Assembly: GCF_002001105.1 (NCBI RefSeq)
Contig: NZ_MUNP01000070.1
Coordinates: 62,001-126,000 of the forward strand
DNA: 64,000 bases
Source of the DNA: Rhodanobacter sp. C06
GTDB taxonomy: Bacteria > Pseudomonadota > Gammaproteobacteria > Xanthomonadales > Rhodanobacteraceae
Reading direction: 5' to 3'
Positions 33,890-44,577 of the stretch are shown one piece after another (positions within the stretch are counted from its first letter, which is position 1; each line of letters starts with the position of its first letter). The position numbers were made by a program, and so were the translations under genes. The notes beneath the pieces were generated by a model. The model saw only the letters and a list, made by a program, of their open reading frames with translations. It searched no databases and had not been told where the DNA came from.

Positions 33890-36727
33890 GTGAGTACAAA
33901 CCTGATCCGCGAGTTCTTCGAATCCTCCCAACTCGCTGGCGGCAACGCCGATTACGTCGAATCCCTGTACGACGCCTGGCTGACCGACCCCGCGTCGGTG
34001 TCCGCCGAGTGGAGCAAGTATTTCGAGACCTTCAAGGGCCGCGAGGCCGGCGACGTCCCGCACGGCGGCGCCATCGCGCGCATCGAGGCGGCACAGAAGC
34101 AGCGCCACGTCGCGGCGGCCGCGCCGGTCGGCGACGAGCACGCGCGCAAGCAGGCCGGCGTGCTGCGCCTGCTGACCGCCTACCGTTCACGCGGCCACCT
34201 CGCCGCCGACCTCGATCCGCTCGGTCTGGCGCACAAGATGGAGGCTCCCGACCTCGGCCTCGCCTTCCACGGCCTGTCCGAATCCGACCTCGACACCGAG
34301 TTCGACTGCGGCACCTATGCCGGCGGCGGCCAGCGCCTGAAGCTGCGCGAGCTGTGGACACGCCTGAAGAAGGTGTACACGCGCAGCATCGGCGCGGAGT
34401 TCATGTACATCTCCGACCACGCGCAGCGCAACTGGATCTACACCCGGCTGGAGCAGGCCAATGGCAGCGCCGGCCTCGACGCCGCCGGCAAGCGGCGCGT
34501 GCTGGACGGCCTCACCGCCGCCGATGGCCTGGAGCGCTACCTGCACACCAAGTACGTCGGCCAGAAGCGCTTCTCGCTGGAAGGCGGCGACAGCCTGATC
34601 CCGATGCTGGACGACGTGGTGCGCGCCGCCGGCGACAACGGCATCAAGGAGCTGGTGATCGGCATGGCCCACCGCGGCCGCCTCAACGTGCTGGTCAACA
34701 TCCTGGGCAAGCCGCCGAAGACCTTGTTCGACGAGTTCGAGGGCCGCTTCGAGCATCCGGACGACCCCGCGCACTCCGGCGACGTGAAGTACCACATGGG
34801 TTTCTCCGCCGACGTCAAGACGCCCAAGGGCGGCACCCACGTGGCGCTGGCGTTCAATCCCTCGCACCTGGAAATCGTCAATCCGGTGGTGGCCGGCTCG
34901 GTCCATGCGCGCCAGATCCGCCGCGGCGATACCGCGCAGACCCAGTCGATGGCCGTGCTGATCCACGGCGACGCCGCGCTGGCCGGCCAGGGCGTGAACA
35001 TGGAACTGTTCCAGATGTCGCAGGCCCGCGGCTTCAAGATCGGCGGCAGCCTGCACATCGTGGTGAACAACCAGGTGGGCTTCACCACGTCGAACCCGCA
35101 GGACGCGCGTTCCACGATGTACTGCACCGATCTGGCCAAGATGGTCAACGCGCCGGTGCTGCACGTGAACGGCGACGATCCGGAGGCGGTGATCGAGGCC
35201 ACCCGGCTCGCCTACGACTTCCGCAAGACCTTCCGCAAGGACGTGGTGATCGACCTGGTGTGCTACCGCCGCCATGGCCACAACGAGGCCGACGAGCCCA
35301 CCGCCACCCAGCCGGTGATGTACCAGGTCATCAAGAAGCTGCCGCCGGCCCGCGAGCTGTACGGCAAGCAGCTGGTGGCCGAAGGCGTGATCGCCGACGG
35401 CGACGTGCAGAAGCAGTTCGACGCCTACCGCGACCGCCTGGAAGCGGGCAAGCCGATGACCGAGCTGGACCCGGCGCCGAAGCGCGACATCCACATCGAC
35501 TGGGCGCGCTTCCTCAAGGGCAAGCTGTCCGACCAGACCGACACCACGCTGCCGAAGAAGAGGCTGGTGGAGCTGGCCAAGCAGTTGCTGGACATCCCCA
35601 AGGACATCACCTTGCAGTCGCGCGTGGCGAAGATCTACGACGACCGCCGCAAGATGGCCGCCGGCGAGCAGGCCGGCGACTGGGGCTTCGCCGAGAACCT
35701 CGCCTACGCCAGCCTGGTCGACGCCGGCAGCAACCTGCGCCTGGTGGGCCAGGACTCCGGCCGCGGCACCTTCTTCCATCGCCACGCCGTGCTGCACGAC
35801 CAGAAGGACGGCCGCACCTTCATGCCGCTGGCCACCATCCGCGACGGCGCCAACGTGGAAGTGATCGACTCGCTGCTCAGCGAGGAAGCGGTGATGGCCT
35901 TCGAATACGGCCACTCCACCACCGATCCCGACACGCTCAATATCTGGGAAGGCCAGTTCGGCGACTTCGCCAACGGCGCCCAGGTGGTGATCGATCAGTT
36001 CATCAGTTCCGGCGAATCGAAGTGGAACCGCCTGTGCGGTCTGGCGTTGTTCCTGCCGCACGGCTACGAAGGCCAGGGTCCGGAGCACTCCTCCGCGCGC
36101 CTCGAGCGCTTCCTGCAGCTGTGCGCGTTCGACAACATGCAGGTCTGCGTGCCGACCACGCCGGCGCAGGATTTCCACATGATCCGCCGGCAGATGCTGC
36201 GCGACGTGCGCAAGCCGCTGATCGTGATGACGCCGAAGTCGCTGTTGCGCCACAAGCTGGCCGTGTCGACGCTGGACGAGCTGGCCAACGGCAGCTTCCA
36301 GCTGGTGATAGGCGAGCACCGCGAGCTGGCCGCGAAGAAGGTGAAGCGCGTGGTGCTGTGCGCCGGCAAGGTCTACTACGACTTGCTGGAGGATGCCGAG
36401 AAGCGCGGCCTCGCCGACGTGGCGATCGTGCGCGTGGAGCAGCTCTACCCGTTCCCGCGCGCGGAGGTCTCCGCCGAGCTGGACAAGTACCCGGCCGCGA
36501 AGGAAGTGGTGTGGTGCCAGGAGGAGCCGATGAACCAGGGCGCCTGGTTCCAGATCCGCCACCACCTGCAGGCCTGCACGGGCCCGAAGCACAGCCTCTC
36601 CTACGCCGGCCGCGCGCGCTCGCCGGCGCCGGCCGCCGGCCACCTCAACACCCACGTCGCCGAGCAGGCCGCGCTGGTCGAGCAGGCGCTGGTCGCGCCG
36701 ATCGGCACCGACCACTCCGCGGAGTAA
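33890..36727 (+). CDS. sucA: 2-oxoglutarate dehydrogenase E1 component
   Basis: A 945-residue thiamine-diphosphate decarboxylase, the first subunit of the 2-oxoglutarate dehydrogenase complex. Motifs include the N-terminal [20 protein letters not shown], the substrate loop [28 protein letters not shown] and [16 protein letters not shown]. It starts with GTG at 33890 ([10 protein letters not shown]) with only a weak RBS. Length is normal. sucB follows after an 82-base spacer carrying a two-hairpin repeat. Confidence 0.97.
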   Translation: MSTNLIREFFESSQLAGGNADYVESLYDAWLTDPASVSAEWSKYFETFKGREAGDVPHGGAIARIEAAQKQRHVAAAAPVGDEHARKQAGVLRLLTAYRSRGHLAADLDPLGLAHKMEAPDLGLAFHGLSESDLDTEFDCGTYAGGGQRLKLRELWTRLKKVYTRSIGAEFMYISDHAQRNWIYTRLEQANGSAGLDAAGKRRVLDGLTAADGLERYLHTKYVGQKRFSLEGGDSLIPMLDDVVRAAGDNGIKELVIGMAHRGRLNVLVNILGKPPKTLFDEFEGRFEHPDDPAHSGDVKYHMGFSADVKTPKGGTHVALAFNPSHLEIVNPVVAGSVHARQIRRGDTAQTQSMAVLIHGDAALAGQGVNMELFQMSQARGFKIGGSLHIVVNNQVGFTTSNPQDARSTMYCTDLAKMVNAPVLHVNGDDPEAVIEATRLAYDFRKTFRKDVVIDLVCYRRHGHNEADEPTATQPVMYQVIKKLPPARELYGKQLVAEGVIADGDVQKQFDAYRDRLEAGKPMTELDPAPKRDIHIDWARFLKGKLSDQTDTTLPKKRLVELAKQLLDIPKDITLQSRVAKIYDDRRKMAAGEQAGDWGFAENLAYASLVDAGSNLRLVGQDSGRGTFFHRHAVLHDQKDGRTFMPLATIRDGANVEVIDSLLSEEAVMAFEYGHSTTDPDTLNIWEGQFGDFANGAQVVIDQFISSGESKWNRLCGLALFLPHGYEGQGPEHSSARLERFLQLCAFDNMQVCVPTTPAQDFHMIRRQMLRDVRKPLIVMTPKSLLRHKLAVSTLDELANGSFQLVIGEHRELAAKKVKRVVLCAGKVYYDLLEDAEKRGLADVAIVRVEQLYPFPRAEVSAELDKYPAAKEVVWCQEEPMNQGAWFQIRHHLQACTGPKHSLSYAGRARSPAPAAGHLNTHVAEQAALVEQALVAPIGTDHSAE

Positions 36728-36742
36728 GCTTCAACGCATTGC

Positions 36743-36790
36743 GTGGCCATGGATGGCCGCTTTCGATTCTTGCGCTCCAGGGCGAGCGCA
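36743..36790. repeat. Composite two-hairpin repeat in the sucA-sucB spacer
   Basis: First hairpin GGCCAT-GG-ATGGCC (36745-36758), then TTTCGATTCT, then second hairpin TGCGCTC (36771-36777) / GAGCGCA (36784-36790). The order and spacing match two tandem units in the rpsO-pnp spacer at 58219-58331. Confidence 0.7.
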
Positions 36791-36809
36791 CCAACCCCAA
36801 GGGTCCGTC

Positions 36810-37994
36810 ATGTCCATCGAAGTCAAAGTCCCCGTCCTGCCCGAGTCGGTCTCCGACGCCACCATCGCGACCTGGCACAAGAAGGCCGGCGATGCGGTGA
36901 AGCGCGACGAGAACCTGGTCGACCTGGAAACCGACAAGGTGGTGCTGGAAGTGCCGGCCCCGGTCGACGGCGTGATCAAGGAGATCAGGCAGGAGACCGG
37001 CGCCACGGTGAAGAGCCAGCAGGTGATCGCGGTGATCGAGGAAGGCGCCGTGGCCGCCGCGCCGGCTCCGGCGGCCGGAGCCCCCACGCCCGCCGCCGCT
37101 ACTCCCGCCCCGGCCGCGACCAAGGCTGCCGCCGCCGAGCTCTCGCCCGCCGCGCAGCGCGTCGCCACCGAGAACAAGGTCGACACCTCCGCCATCGCCG
37201 GCACCGGCCGCGACGGCCGCATCATCAAGGAAGACGTGGTCAACGCGGGCACGCCGAAGGCTGCCGCACCGGCCGCGAAGCCCAGCCCTGGCGCACGCCC
37301 GGAAGAACGCGTGCCGATGACCCGCATGCGCGCCAAGATCGCCGAGCGCCTGATGCAGTCGAAGAACTCGATCGCCATGCTCACTTCGTTCAACGAGGTG
37401 AACCTGGCCGCAGTCAGCAAGATGCGCAAGGATCTCGGCGAGCAGTTCCAGAAGGAACACGGCGTCAAGCTGGGCTTCATGAGCTTCTTCGTCAAGGCGG
37501 TGGCCGAGGCGCTGAAGCGCTACCCGGTCGTGAACGCCTCGGTCGACGGCAACGACATCATCTATCACGGCTACCAGGACATCTCGATCGCGGTGTCCAC
37601 CGACAAGGGCTTGGTGACCCCGGTGCTGCGCAACGCGGAGAACATGAGCTTCGCCGACGTCGAGAAGGCGATCGCCGACTACGCGCAGAAGGCGCGCGCC
37701 GGCAAGCTGACCCTTGAAGACCTGCAGGGTGGCACCTTCACCATCACCAACGGCGGCACTTTCGGCTCGCTGCTCTCCACCCCGATCGTGAACCCGCCGC
37801 AGAGCGCGATCCTCGGCATGCACACGATCAAGGAGCGCGCGATCGTCGAGAACGGCCAGGTGATCGCCGCGCCGATGATGTACATCGCGATCAGCTACGA
37901 CCACCGCATCATCGACGGCAAGGACGCGGTGCTGTTCCTGGTCGACATCAAGAACCAGCTCGAGAACCCGCACAAGATGCTATTGGGCATCTGA
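36810..37994 (+). CDS. sucB: Dihydrolipoyllysine succinyltransferase (E2)
   Basis: A 394-residue E2. The lipoyl domain (about 2-75) carries the lipoylated Lys43 in [11 protein letters not shown]. An Ala/Pro linker is followed by the E1/E3-binding domain (about 112-145, [15 protein letters not shown]). The catalytic domain ends with [15 protein letters not shown], where His365 and Asp369 are the active-site residues. Start ATG 36810 with AAGGG RBS. It forms the core of the 2-oxoglutarate dehydrogenase complex with SucA and the downstream Lpd. Confidence 0.97.
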   Translation: MSIEVKVPVLPESVSDATIATWHKKAGDAVKRDENLVDLETDKVVLEVPAPVDGVIKEIRQETGATVKSQQVIAVIEEGAVAAAPAPAAGAPTPAAATPAPAATKAAAAELSPAAQRVATENKVDTSAIAGTGRDGRIIKEDVVNAGTPKAAAPAAKPSPGARPEERVPMTRMRAKIAERLMQSKNSIAMLTSFNEVNLAAVSKMRKDLGEQFQKEHGVKLGFMSFFVKAVAEALKRYPVVNASVDGNDIIYHGYQDISIAVSTDKGLVTPVLRNAENMSFADVEKAIADYAQKARAGKLTLEDLQGGTFTITNGGTFGSLLSTPIVNPPQSAILGMHTIKERAIVENGQVIAAPMMYIAISYDHRIIDGKDAVLFLVDIKNQLENPHKMLLGI

Positions 37995-38003
37995 GCCCTC
38001 GAG

Positions 38004-39556
<1,553 letters not shown>

Positions 39557-39656
39557 GGGCAGGATGACCTCATCCCGGACAGCGCAGGGATGTGCGTTGA
39601 TCCGGGATCGAGCGGTCCGCTCGTGGAAACATGGCGGGCCGCTTGCATTCACTGCC

Positions 39657-39825
39657 GTCATTCCGGCGCAGGCCGGAGGAGCTTCACAACAGCGAAGCTG
39701 GTCATCCAGTTCAAATGACGCGTCCGAAGGACACAAAGTCTTTTTGAGCGCTTTGCACAGCGTATTGAAACTGGATGACCAGCCTCCGGCTGTTGAAAAA
39801 CACCTCCAGCCTGCGCCGGAATGAC
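39657..39825. repeat. 169-bp palindromic element, GTCATTCCGGCG family, copy B
   Basis: Perfect 17-base terminal inverted repeats GTCATTCCGGCGCAGGC (39657-39673) and GCCTGCGCCGGAATGAC (39809-39825). Inner perfect pair GCTGGTCATCCAGTT (39697-39711) and AACTGGATGACCAGC (39769-39783). The centre (about 39712-39768) is unique and AT-richer. Related to the copy at 17582-17722. Non-coding. Confidence 0.85.
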
Positions 39826-39848
39826 GAGCGAAAAGCGAGCTGATCGCC

Positions 39849-40445
39849 ATGACCCAACCCACCTCCCTTTGCGTCTACTGCGGCTCCAGCGCCGGCAGGC
39901 ACCCCGAATACGCCGAACAGGCGCGCGCCTTTGGCGCGGAGATGGCCAGGCGCGGCATCGCGCTGGTCTACGGCGGCGGCAAAGTCGGCCTGATGGGCAC
40001 AGTGGCCGACGCCGTGTTGGCTGGTGGCGGCAGGGTGGTCGGGGTGATTCCGCGCCAGCTGGTGGAGCTCGAGGTGGCGCATCCGGACCTGAGCGAGCTG
40101 GTGGTGGTCGAAACGATGCACCAGCGCAAGACGCGCATGTACGAATTGTCCGACGCCTTCGTCGCCCTGCCCGGCGGCTTCGGCACCATGGACGAGATGT
40201 TCGAGATGCTGACCTGGGCCCAGCTCGGCCTGCACCGCTACCCCTGCGCCTTCCTCGACGTGCGCGGCTACTACCACGACCTGCGCACGATGATGGACCA
40301 CATGGTCGACGAGGGTTTCGTGCGGCCCGGCCAGCGCGACAGCGTGTGGTTCGGCGACTCGATGGCCGCGCTGTTCGACTGGATGGGCACCTACGACGGC
40401 GGCAGCGCGTCCCGCGTGATCGGGCCGGCCAGCGTCAGGGCCTGA
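39849..40445 (+). CDS. LOG-family protein (TIGR00730), probable nucleotide phosphoribohydrolase
   Basis: A 198-residue Rossmann-fold protein with the LOG signature PGGFGTMDE at residues 108-116 and the upstream Arg/Lys segment MHQRKTRMYEL. N-terminal VYCGSSAGRHPEYAEQA is the other family mark. LOG enzymes release free cytokinin-like bases from nucleoside 5'-monophosphates; in most bacteria the physiological role is nucleotide turnover. The next gene starts 14 bases after the stop, so the two are probably cotranscribed. Confidence 0.92.
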   Translation: MTQPTSLCVYCGSSAGRHPEYAEQARAFGAEMARRGIALVYGGGKVGLMGTVADAVLAGGGRVVGVIPRQLVELEVAHPDLSELVVVETMHQRKTRMYELSDAFVALPGGFGTMDEMFEMLTWAQLGLHRYPCAFLDVRGYYHDLRTMMDHMVDEGFVRPGQRDSVWFGDSMAALFDWMGTYDGGSASRVIGPASVRA

Positions 40446-40459
40446 GCCGAGGAATCGAC

Positions 40460-41455
40460 ATGACCAGCTTTCGCGCCTTCCGCATCCACCACGACGCCGC
40501 CGGCCATCGCGCCGGCATCGAGCGCATGGACACCGACGCGCTGTCGGCCGGCGAAGTGCTGATCAAGGTGGCTTGGTCCTCGGTGAACTACAAGGACGCG
40601 CTGGCCGGCAGCGGCAAGGGCCGCATCCTGCGCCAGTACCCGCTCAACGGCGGCATCGACGTGGCCGGCCACGTGGTCGCTTCCACCGATCCGAAGTTCA
40701 AGGAAGGCGACGCGGTGCTGTGCACCGGCAGCGGCCTGTCCGAGACGCGCGACGGCGGCTACGCCGAATACGCGCGGCTGGACGCGCGCTGGACGATCCC
40801 GCTGCCGCAAGGTCTTTCGCTGCGCGAGAGCATGATCCTGGGCACCGCAGGCTTCACCGCGGCGCTGGGCCTGCTGCACATGCAGGACAACGGCCAGACG
40901 CCCGCGCTGGGCGCTATCGCCGTCACCGGCGCCAGCGGCGGCGTGGGCCAGCTCGCGATCGACATCTACAGCCGTGCCGGCTACGCGGTGCATGCGATCA
41001 GCGGCAAGGCCGACCACTTCGATTTCCTGAGGTCGCTGGGCGCCGCCGAATGCATCGACCGCCATGCGCTTGCCTTCAGCGGCAAGCCGATGGACTCGAC
41101 CCGCTTCGGGGGCGCGCTGGACAACGTGGGCGGCGCCATGCTGGCCGGCCTGCTGCCGCTGATCGCCCCCTATGGCAACGTGGCGATCTGCGGCAACGCC
41201 GGCGGCATCGCCTTCGACGGCACGGTGATGCCCTTCATCATCCGTGGCGTGAACCTGCTCGGCGTGGCCTCGGCCGGCACCGCGCGCGCCCTGCGCGAGC
41301 GCGTCTGGGAGAAGCTCTCCGGCGATTGGAAACCGCGCCACCTGGAGCGCATCGCCACCCGCGAGGCGACGCTGGACGAGCTGCCCGGGGTATTCGGCCG
41401 CATGCTGGCCGGGGACTCCTTCGGCCGCACCGTGGTGCGCATCGCCGCAAACTGA
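40460..41455 (+). CDS. YhdH/AcuI-type quinone oxidoreductase family protein
   Basis: A 331-residue medium-chain dehydrogenase. GEVLIKVAWSSVNYKDALA and PGIDVAGHV-like NGGIDVAGHVV are YhdH/AcuI marks; the NADPH motif is VTGASGGVGQLAIDI. There are no zinc ligands. AcuI enzymes reduce acryloyl-CoA with NADPH, detoxifying an intermediate of propionate or DMSP metabolism; the exact substrate here is not established. ATG 40460 has GAGGAA upstream. Confidence 0.88.
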   Translation: MTSFRAFRIHHDAAGHRAGIERMDTDALSAGEVLIKVAWSSVNYKDALAGSGKGRILRQYPLNGGIDVAGHVVASTDPKFKEGDAVLCTGSGLSETRDGGYAEYARLDARWTIPLPQGLSLRESMILGTAGFTAALGLLHMQDNGQTPALGAIAVTGASGGVGQLAIDIYSRAGYAVHAISGKADHFDFLRSLGAAECIDRHALAFSGKPMDSTRFGGALDNVGGAMLAGLLPLIAPYGNVAICGNAGGIAFDGTVMPFIIRGVNLLGVASAGTARALRERVWEKLSGDWKPRHLERIATREATLDELPGVFGRMLAGDSFGRTVVRIAAN

Positions 41456-41524
41456 GGCCTGCGGCTTGGAAGCACCGCGCCGCAGGCATAGAATCCACCG
41501 AAACAACAAGGGGACACCCACCTT

Positions 41525-41890
41525 ATGGCACGCATCCTGATCGTCGACGATTCGCCGTCGCAGCTCCTGGGCCTGAAGCGCATCGTCGAGAAGCTCGGCC
41601 ACGAGGCCCTCACCGCCGAGGACGGCGCCGCCGGCGTCGAGGTGGCCAAGCGCGAGATCCCCGACCTGATCCTGATGGACGTGGTGATGCCGAACCTCAA
41701 CGGCTTCCAGGCCACCCGCACGATCAGCAAGGACGCCAGCACGGCGCATATCCCGGTGGTGCTGGTGACCACCAAGGACCAGGAAACGGACAAGGTGTGG
41801 GGCATGCGCCAGGGCGCGCGCGCCTACGTCACCAAGCCGATCAAGGAAGAGGAACTGGTGGCCACGCTGAAGGAATTGCTGCCGGCCTGA
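41525..41890 (+). CDS. pilH: Single-domain response regulator, PilH-like
   Basis: A 121-residue receiver. Acidic pocket Asp8/Asp9, phosphoacceptor Asp52 in LILMDVVMP, and Lys104 in VTKPIKEEE. VTTKDQETDKVWGMRQGARA is nearly diagnostic of PilH, which with PilG tunes the Pil-Chp system controlling type IV pilus retraction. The usual pilG and pilI/pilJ partners are not next to it, so it is an isolated copy and the assignment is by similarity. AAGGGG RBS; a strong terminator follows. Confidence 0.82.
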   Translation: MARILIVDDSPSQLLGLKRIVEKLGHEALTAEDGAAGVEVAKREIPDLILMDVVMPNLNGFQATRTISKDASTAHIPVVLVTTKDQETDKVWGMRQGARAYVTKPIKEEELVATLKELLPA

Positions 41891-41900
41891 GTCGGGTTCC

Positions 41901-41954
41901 GCAGGCATCAACGAAGAACGGCGCCTCGCGGCGCCGTTCTTCGTTGATGCCTGC
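41901..41954. terminator. Perfect 25-bp bidirectional terminator between pilH and cbpA
   Basis: Arms 41901-41925 and 41930-41954 are exact complements over 25 bases around a TCGC loop; the top of the stem is GAACGGCGCC / GGCGCCGTTC. It lies between convergent genes. Confidence 0.9.
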
Positions 41955-41963
41955 CGACCACGC

Positions 41964-42872
41964 TCAGTGGCGCGGATCGTACTCCGCGAACTGCGCGCGC
42001 AGCGCCTCCCAGGCCGCACGCTGCTCGTCGCTGCTCGTGGCGGGCACGCGGATCGACAGCTCCACCAGTTGGTCGCCCGGATGCGCGCCCGGCATGCCGC
42101 GCCCCTTCAGGCGCAGCTTGCGCCCCGACTGCGAGCCGGCCGGAATGCGCAGGTCCACCGTGCCGGCCAGGGTCGGCACCGGCACCGTGGCGCCCAGCGC
42201 CGCTTCCCACGGGCTGACCGGCAACACGTGCAGCACGTTGTGGCCTTCCAGCTTGAAGCGGGCGTCGTCGCGTATGCCCACTTCCAGCAGCAGGTCGCCG
42301 CTCGGGCCGCCGTGGCCGCCGGGATGGCCCTGCCCCGCCAGCCGGATCACCTGCCCCGGCTGGATGCCGGCGGGGATCTTCACTTCCAGCACGCGCTCCT
42401 CGCCGCGGCCGTCGTGCAGCGACAGCCGGGTGCGGCCGCCGTCGAACGCAGTCTGCAGGTCGATCTCCACCCTGGCCTGCACGTCGTGTCCGCGCCGCGC
42501 GCGCGGCTGGCCGCGCTGGCCATGCCCGCCGCCGGCGGCACGGCCGAACAGGCTCTCGAAGAAATCGCTGAAGTCGCCGTCGCCACCGAAATCGGCATGC
42601 TGCCCATGTCCCTGGCCCCAGCCCGGTGGCGGCCGGAACTGCTCGCCACCGCGGTAGCCGCCGGCGCGCAACTGGTCGTAGGAACGACGCTTCTCGGCGT
42701 CCAGCAGCACTTCCTGCGCCTCGTTGGCGGCCTTGAACTTCTCCTCGGCGCCGGCTTCCTTGTTCTTGTCCGGGTGGTACTTGCGCGCCAGCTTTCGATA
42801 GGCGGTCTTGATCTCCGCCTCGCTGGCCTCGGGCTTCACGCCGAGGATCTCGTAATAGTCTTTGAATTCCAC
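41964..42872 (-). CDS. cbpA: DnaJ/CbpA-family cochaperone
   Basis: A 302-residue class II J-protein. J-domain about residues 3-70 with HPD at 33-35 ([10 protein letters not shown]), Gly-rich linker about 75-125 and the DnaJ C-terminal substrate domains, without a zinc finger. The N-terminus [14 protein letters not shown] parallels E. coli CbpA. The GTG at 42872 is chosen because AAGGAG lies 5 bases upstream; a GTG at 42878 would overlap that RBS. No cbpM modulator gene is seen. An Hsp20 gene lies upstream in the same direction. Confidence 0.92.
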   Translation of the reverse strand: MEFKDYYEILGVKPEASEAEIKTAYRKLARKYHPDKNKEAGAEEKFKAANEAQEVLLDAEKRRSYDQLRAGGYRGGEQFRPPPGWGQGHGQHADFGGDGDFSDFFESLFGRAAGGGHGQRGQPRARRGHDVQARVEIDLQTAFDGGRTRLSLHDGRGEERVLEVKIPAGIQPGQVIRLAGQGHPGGHGGPSGDLLLEVGIRDDARFKLEGHNVLHVLPVSPWEAALGATVPVPTLAGTVDLRIPAGSQSGRKLRLKGRGMPGAHPGDQLVELSIRVPATSSDEQRAAWEALRAQFAEYDPRH

Positions 42873-42974
42873 CGACACTCCTTGGGCCCAAGCCGCGTAG
42901 CGGCCGCATCACGCCAAACGGCCCACGGCGGATCATCGTCCGCCGCGGGTCGCGCCTGCAAGCCGCAGGCGTGG

Positions 42975-43418
42975 TCAGTGGGCCGTGTCGATCACGATGC
43001 GGCGCGGCGCGCTCTCGGCCTTCTTCGGTATCAGGATCTCCAGCACGCCATGCCGGTTGCTGGCGGTGATGTGCTCGGCGTCGACGCTGTCGGGCAGCGC
43101 GAAGCGGCGATGGAACGGACCGTGCGACCGCTCCTGCCGCGAGAAGCGGCCGGACGCATCGGCCGGCTCGGCCGCGCGCTCGCCGCTGATCGACAGCACG
43201 TTGCGGTCCATGTTCACCTCGATCGCCGCGGGATCGACGCCGGGGACGTCGGCGCGGATGACGAAGCGCCCGTCTTCCTCGCGGATGTCGACGCGCGGTG
43301 CCCACGACGCCGTGCCGGTCGGCTGGCTGCCGTCGGACTCCGCGAAACGGTCGAACGCATGGCGAAACGCCTGCGCGTCGCGCGGCAGACCCCACATCAC
43401 ATGATGGTTCAGGCTCAT
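42975..43418 (-). CDS. Small heat-shock protein Hsp20/IbpA-like
   Basis: A 147-residue alpha-crystallin-domain chaperone. The core runs from about 45 to 140: APRVDIREEDGRFVIRADVP, VNMDRNVLSISGER, HGPFHRRFALPDSVDAEHI, NRHGVLEILIPK. The start at 43418 (MSLNHHVMWGLPRD) has AGGAG RBS; upstream frame ignored. Class A bacterial sHSPs hold unfolding proteins for DnaK/DnaJ, consistent with cbpA 102 bases downstream. Confidence 0.93.
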   Translation of the reverse strand: MSLNHHVMWGLPRDAQAFRHAFDRFAESDGSQPTGTASWAPRVDIREEDGRFVIRADVPGVDPAAIEVNMDRNVLSISGERAAEPADASGRFSRQERSHGPFHRRFALPDSVDAEHITASNRHGVLEILIPKKAESAPRRIVIDTAH

Positions 43419-43543
43419 CGGGAAACTCCTCAGCATGGATTGCGGCACGCTGCCGCCTGCCGACAGAAATAGGTGCAGCGGGCGGCGATTCAAGGTCATT
43501 GCAGCTAGCATCGGCGGGTTGCCACTGCTTCAGGGAGCACGCC

Positions 43544-44029
43544 ATGAGCATCCAGATCGGCCAGCCACTGCCCGACATCGAGATCAAGACCATTGCCGAC
43601 GGCCGCATCGAACCCGCCCGCACCGGTGCACTGTTCGCCGGCCGCAAGGCGGTGCTGTTCGCCGTGCCCGGCGCCTTCACCCCGACCTGTTCGGAGAAGC
43701 ACCTGCCGGGCTATGTGCAGCATGTCGGGGAATTCCAGGCCCGAGGTGTCGACGTGTTCTGCGTTGCCGTCAACGACGCCTACGTGATGCAGGCCTGGGC
43801 CGCCGCCCAAAACGTGCCGCCCGGCCTGCAGCTGCTCGCCGACGGCAACGCCGAATTCACCCGCGCGCTGGGCCTGGAACGGGACGGCAGCGCCTACGGC
43901 ATGGGCCTGCGTGCGCGCCGCTTCGCGCTGTACGCGGAGGATGGCGTGGTGCGCCAGCTGCATGTCGAGGCGCCGGGCGAGTTCCGCGTCTCCAGCGCGG
44001 AGGCGATGCTGGCGGCGCTGGCCGGCTGA
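43544..44029 (+). CDS. Peroxiredoxin, Prx5-like
   Basis: A 161-residue peroxiredoxin of the AhpE/Prx5 group. The peroxidatic cysteine is Cys49 in VPGAFTPTCSEKHLPGY; another cysteine, Cys73 in DVFCVAVND, is not the classical resolving position. It reduces H2O2 or organic peroxides using glutathione/glutaredoxin or thioredoxin. Divergent from hsp20, in a small stress-related group. ATG 43544 with CAGGGAG RBS. Confidence 0.92.
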   Translation: MSIQIGQPLPDIEIKTIADGRIEPARTGALFAGRKAVLFAVPGAFTPTCSEKHLPGYVQHVGEFQARGVDVFCVAVNDAYVMQAWAAAQNVPPGLQLLADGNAEFTRALGLERDGSAYGMGLRARRFALYAEDGVVRQLHVEAPGEFRVSSAEAMLAALAG

Positions 44030-44136
44030 ACCAGGCCGCCCGGGCAACGGCGTATAGTCCGGCGCGTCGCGCCGATGCCGGGCCGACCGCGGCCCGCCTC
44101 GCCTGCCGCGCCATCCGTCGTTCGAGGGGAATCGCC

Positions 44137-44550
44137 ATGCGCTACGCCTTGCTCGAAAGCCAGCGGGACACGCTGCTGCTGGTCGCCCGCATCCTGATGA
44201 TGCTGCTGTTCGTGCTGTTCGGCTGGGAAAAGCTCACCGATTTCGGCGGCACCAGCGCCTACATGGCGGCCGAGGGCCTGCCGCTGCCCGCAGTGGCCGC
44301 GGCCGTGGTCATCCTGATGGAGTTCTTCGTGGGCCTGGCGATCGTGCTCGGTTTCTGGACGCGGCCGCTGGCGCTGCTGCTGGCCTTGTACACGCTGGGC
44401 ACCGCGCTGATCGGGCACCACTACTGGACGATGACCGGCGCCGAGCACATGGCCAACATGATCAACTTCTACAAGAACCTCTCGATCATCGGCGGCCTGT
44501 TGCTGCTTTGCCTCACCGGCCCCGGAAGGTATTCGATCGACCGCCGGTAA
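44137..44550 (+). CDS. DoxX-family membrane protein
   Basis: A 137-residue protein with four transmembrane helices: LLLVARILMMLLFVLFGWEK, AVAAAVVILMEFFVGLAIVL, PLALLLALYTLGTALI and LSIIGGLLLLCL. FGWEKLTDF and GHHYW are typical of the DoxX/YqjF group. Members couple to thiol or quinone redox stress in some bacteria; role here inferred from the adjacent peroxiredoxin. ATG 44137 with GAGGGGA RBS. Confidence 0.85.
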   Translation: MRYALLESQRDTLLLVARILMMLLFVLFGWEKLTDFGGTSAYMAAEGLPLPAVAAAVVILMEFFVGLAIVLGFWTRPLALLLALYTLGTALIGHHYWTMTGAEHMANMINFYKNLSIIGGLLLLCLTGPGRYSIDRR

Positions 44551-44577
44551 ACGCTGCACGCGGCCGCCGTGGAGCGC

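Noticed and set aside
34187-36715. Long minus-strand open frame (842 codons) opposite sucA
   Set aside because: It is the antisense shadow of a GC-rich gene, has repetitive His/Val/Leu/Gln composition and no family motif.
41525-41890. Full chemotaxis-like pil-chp cluster
   Set aside because: Only one receiver gene is present; its neighbours are unrelated metabolic and chaperone genes.
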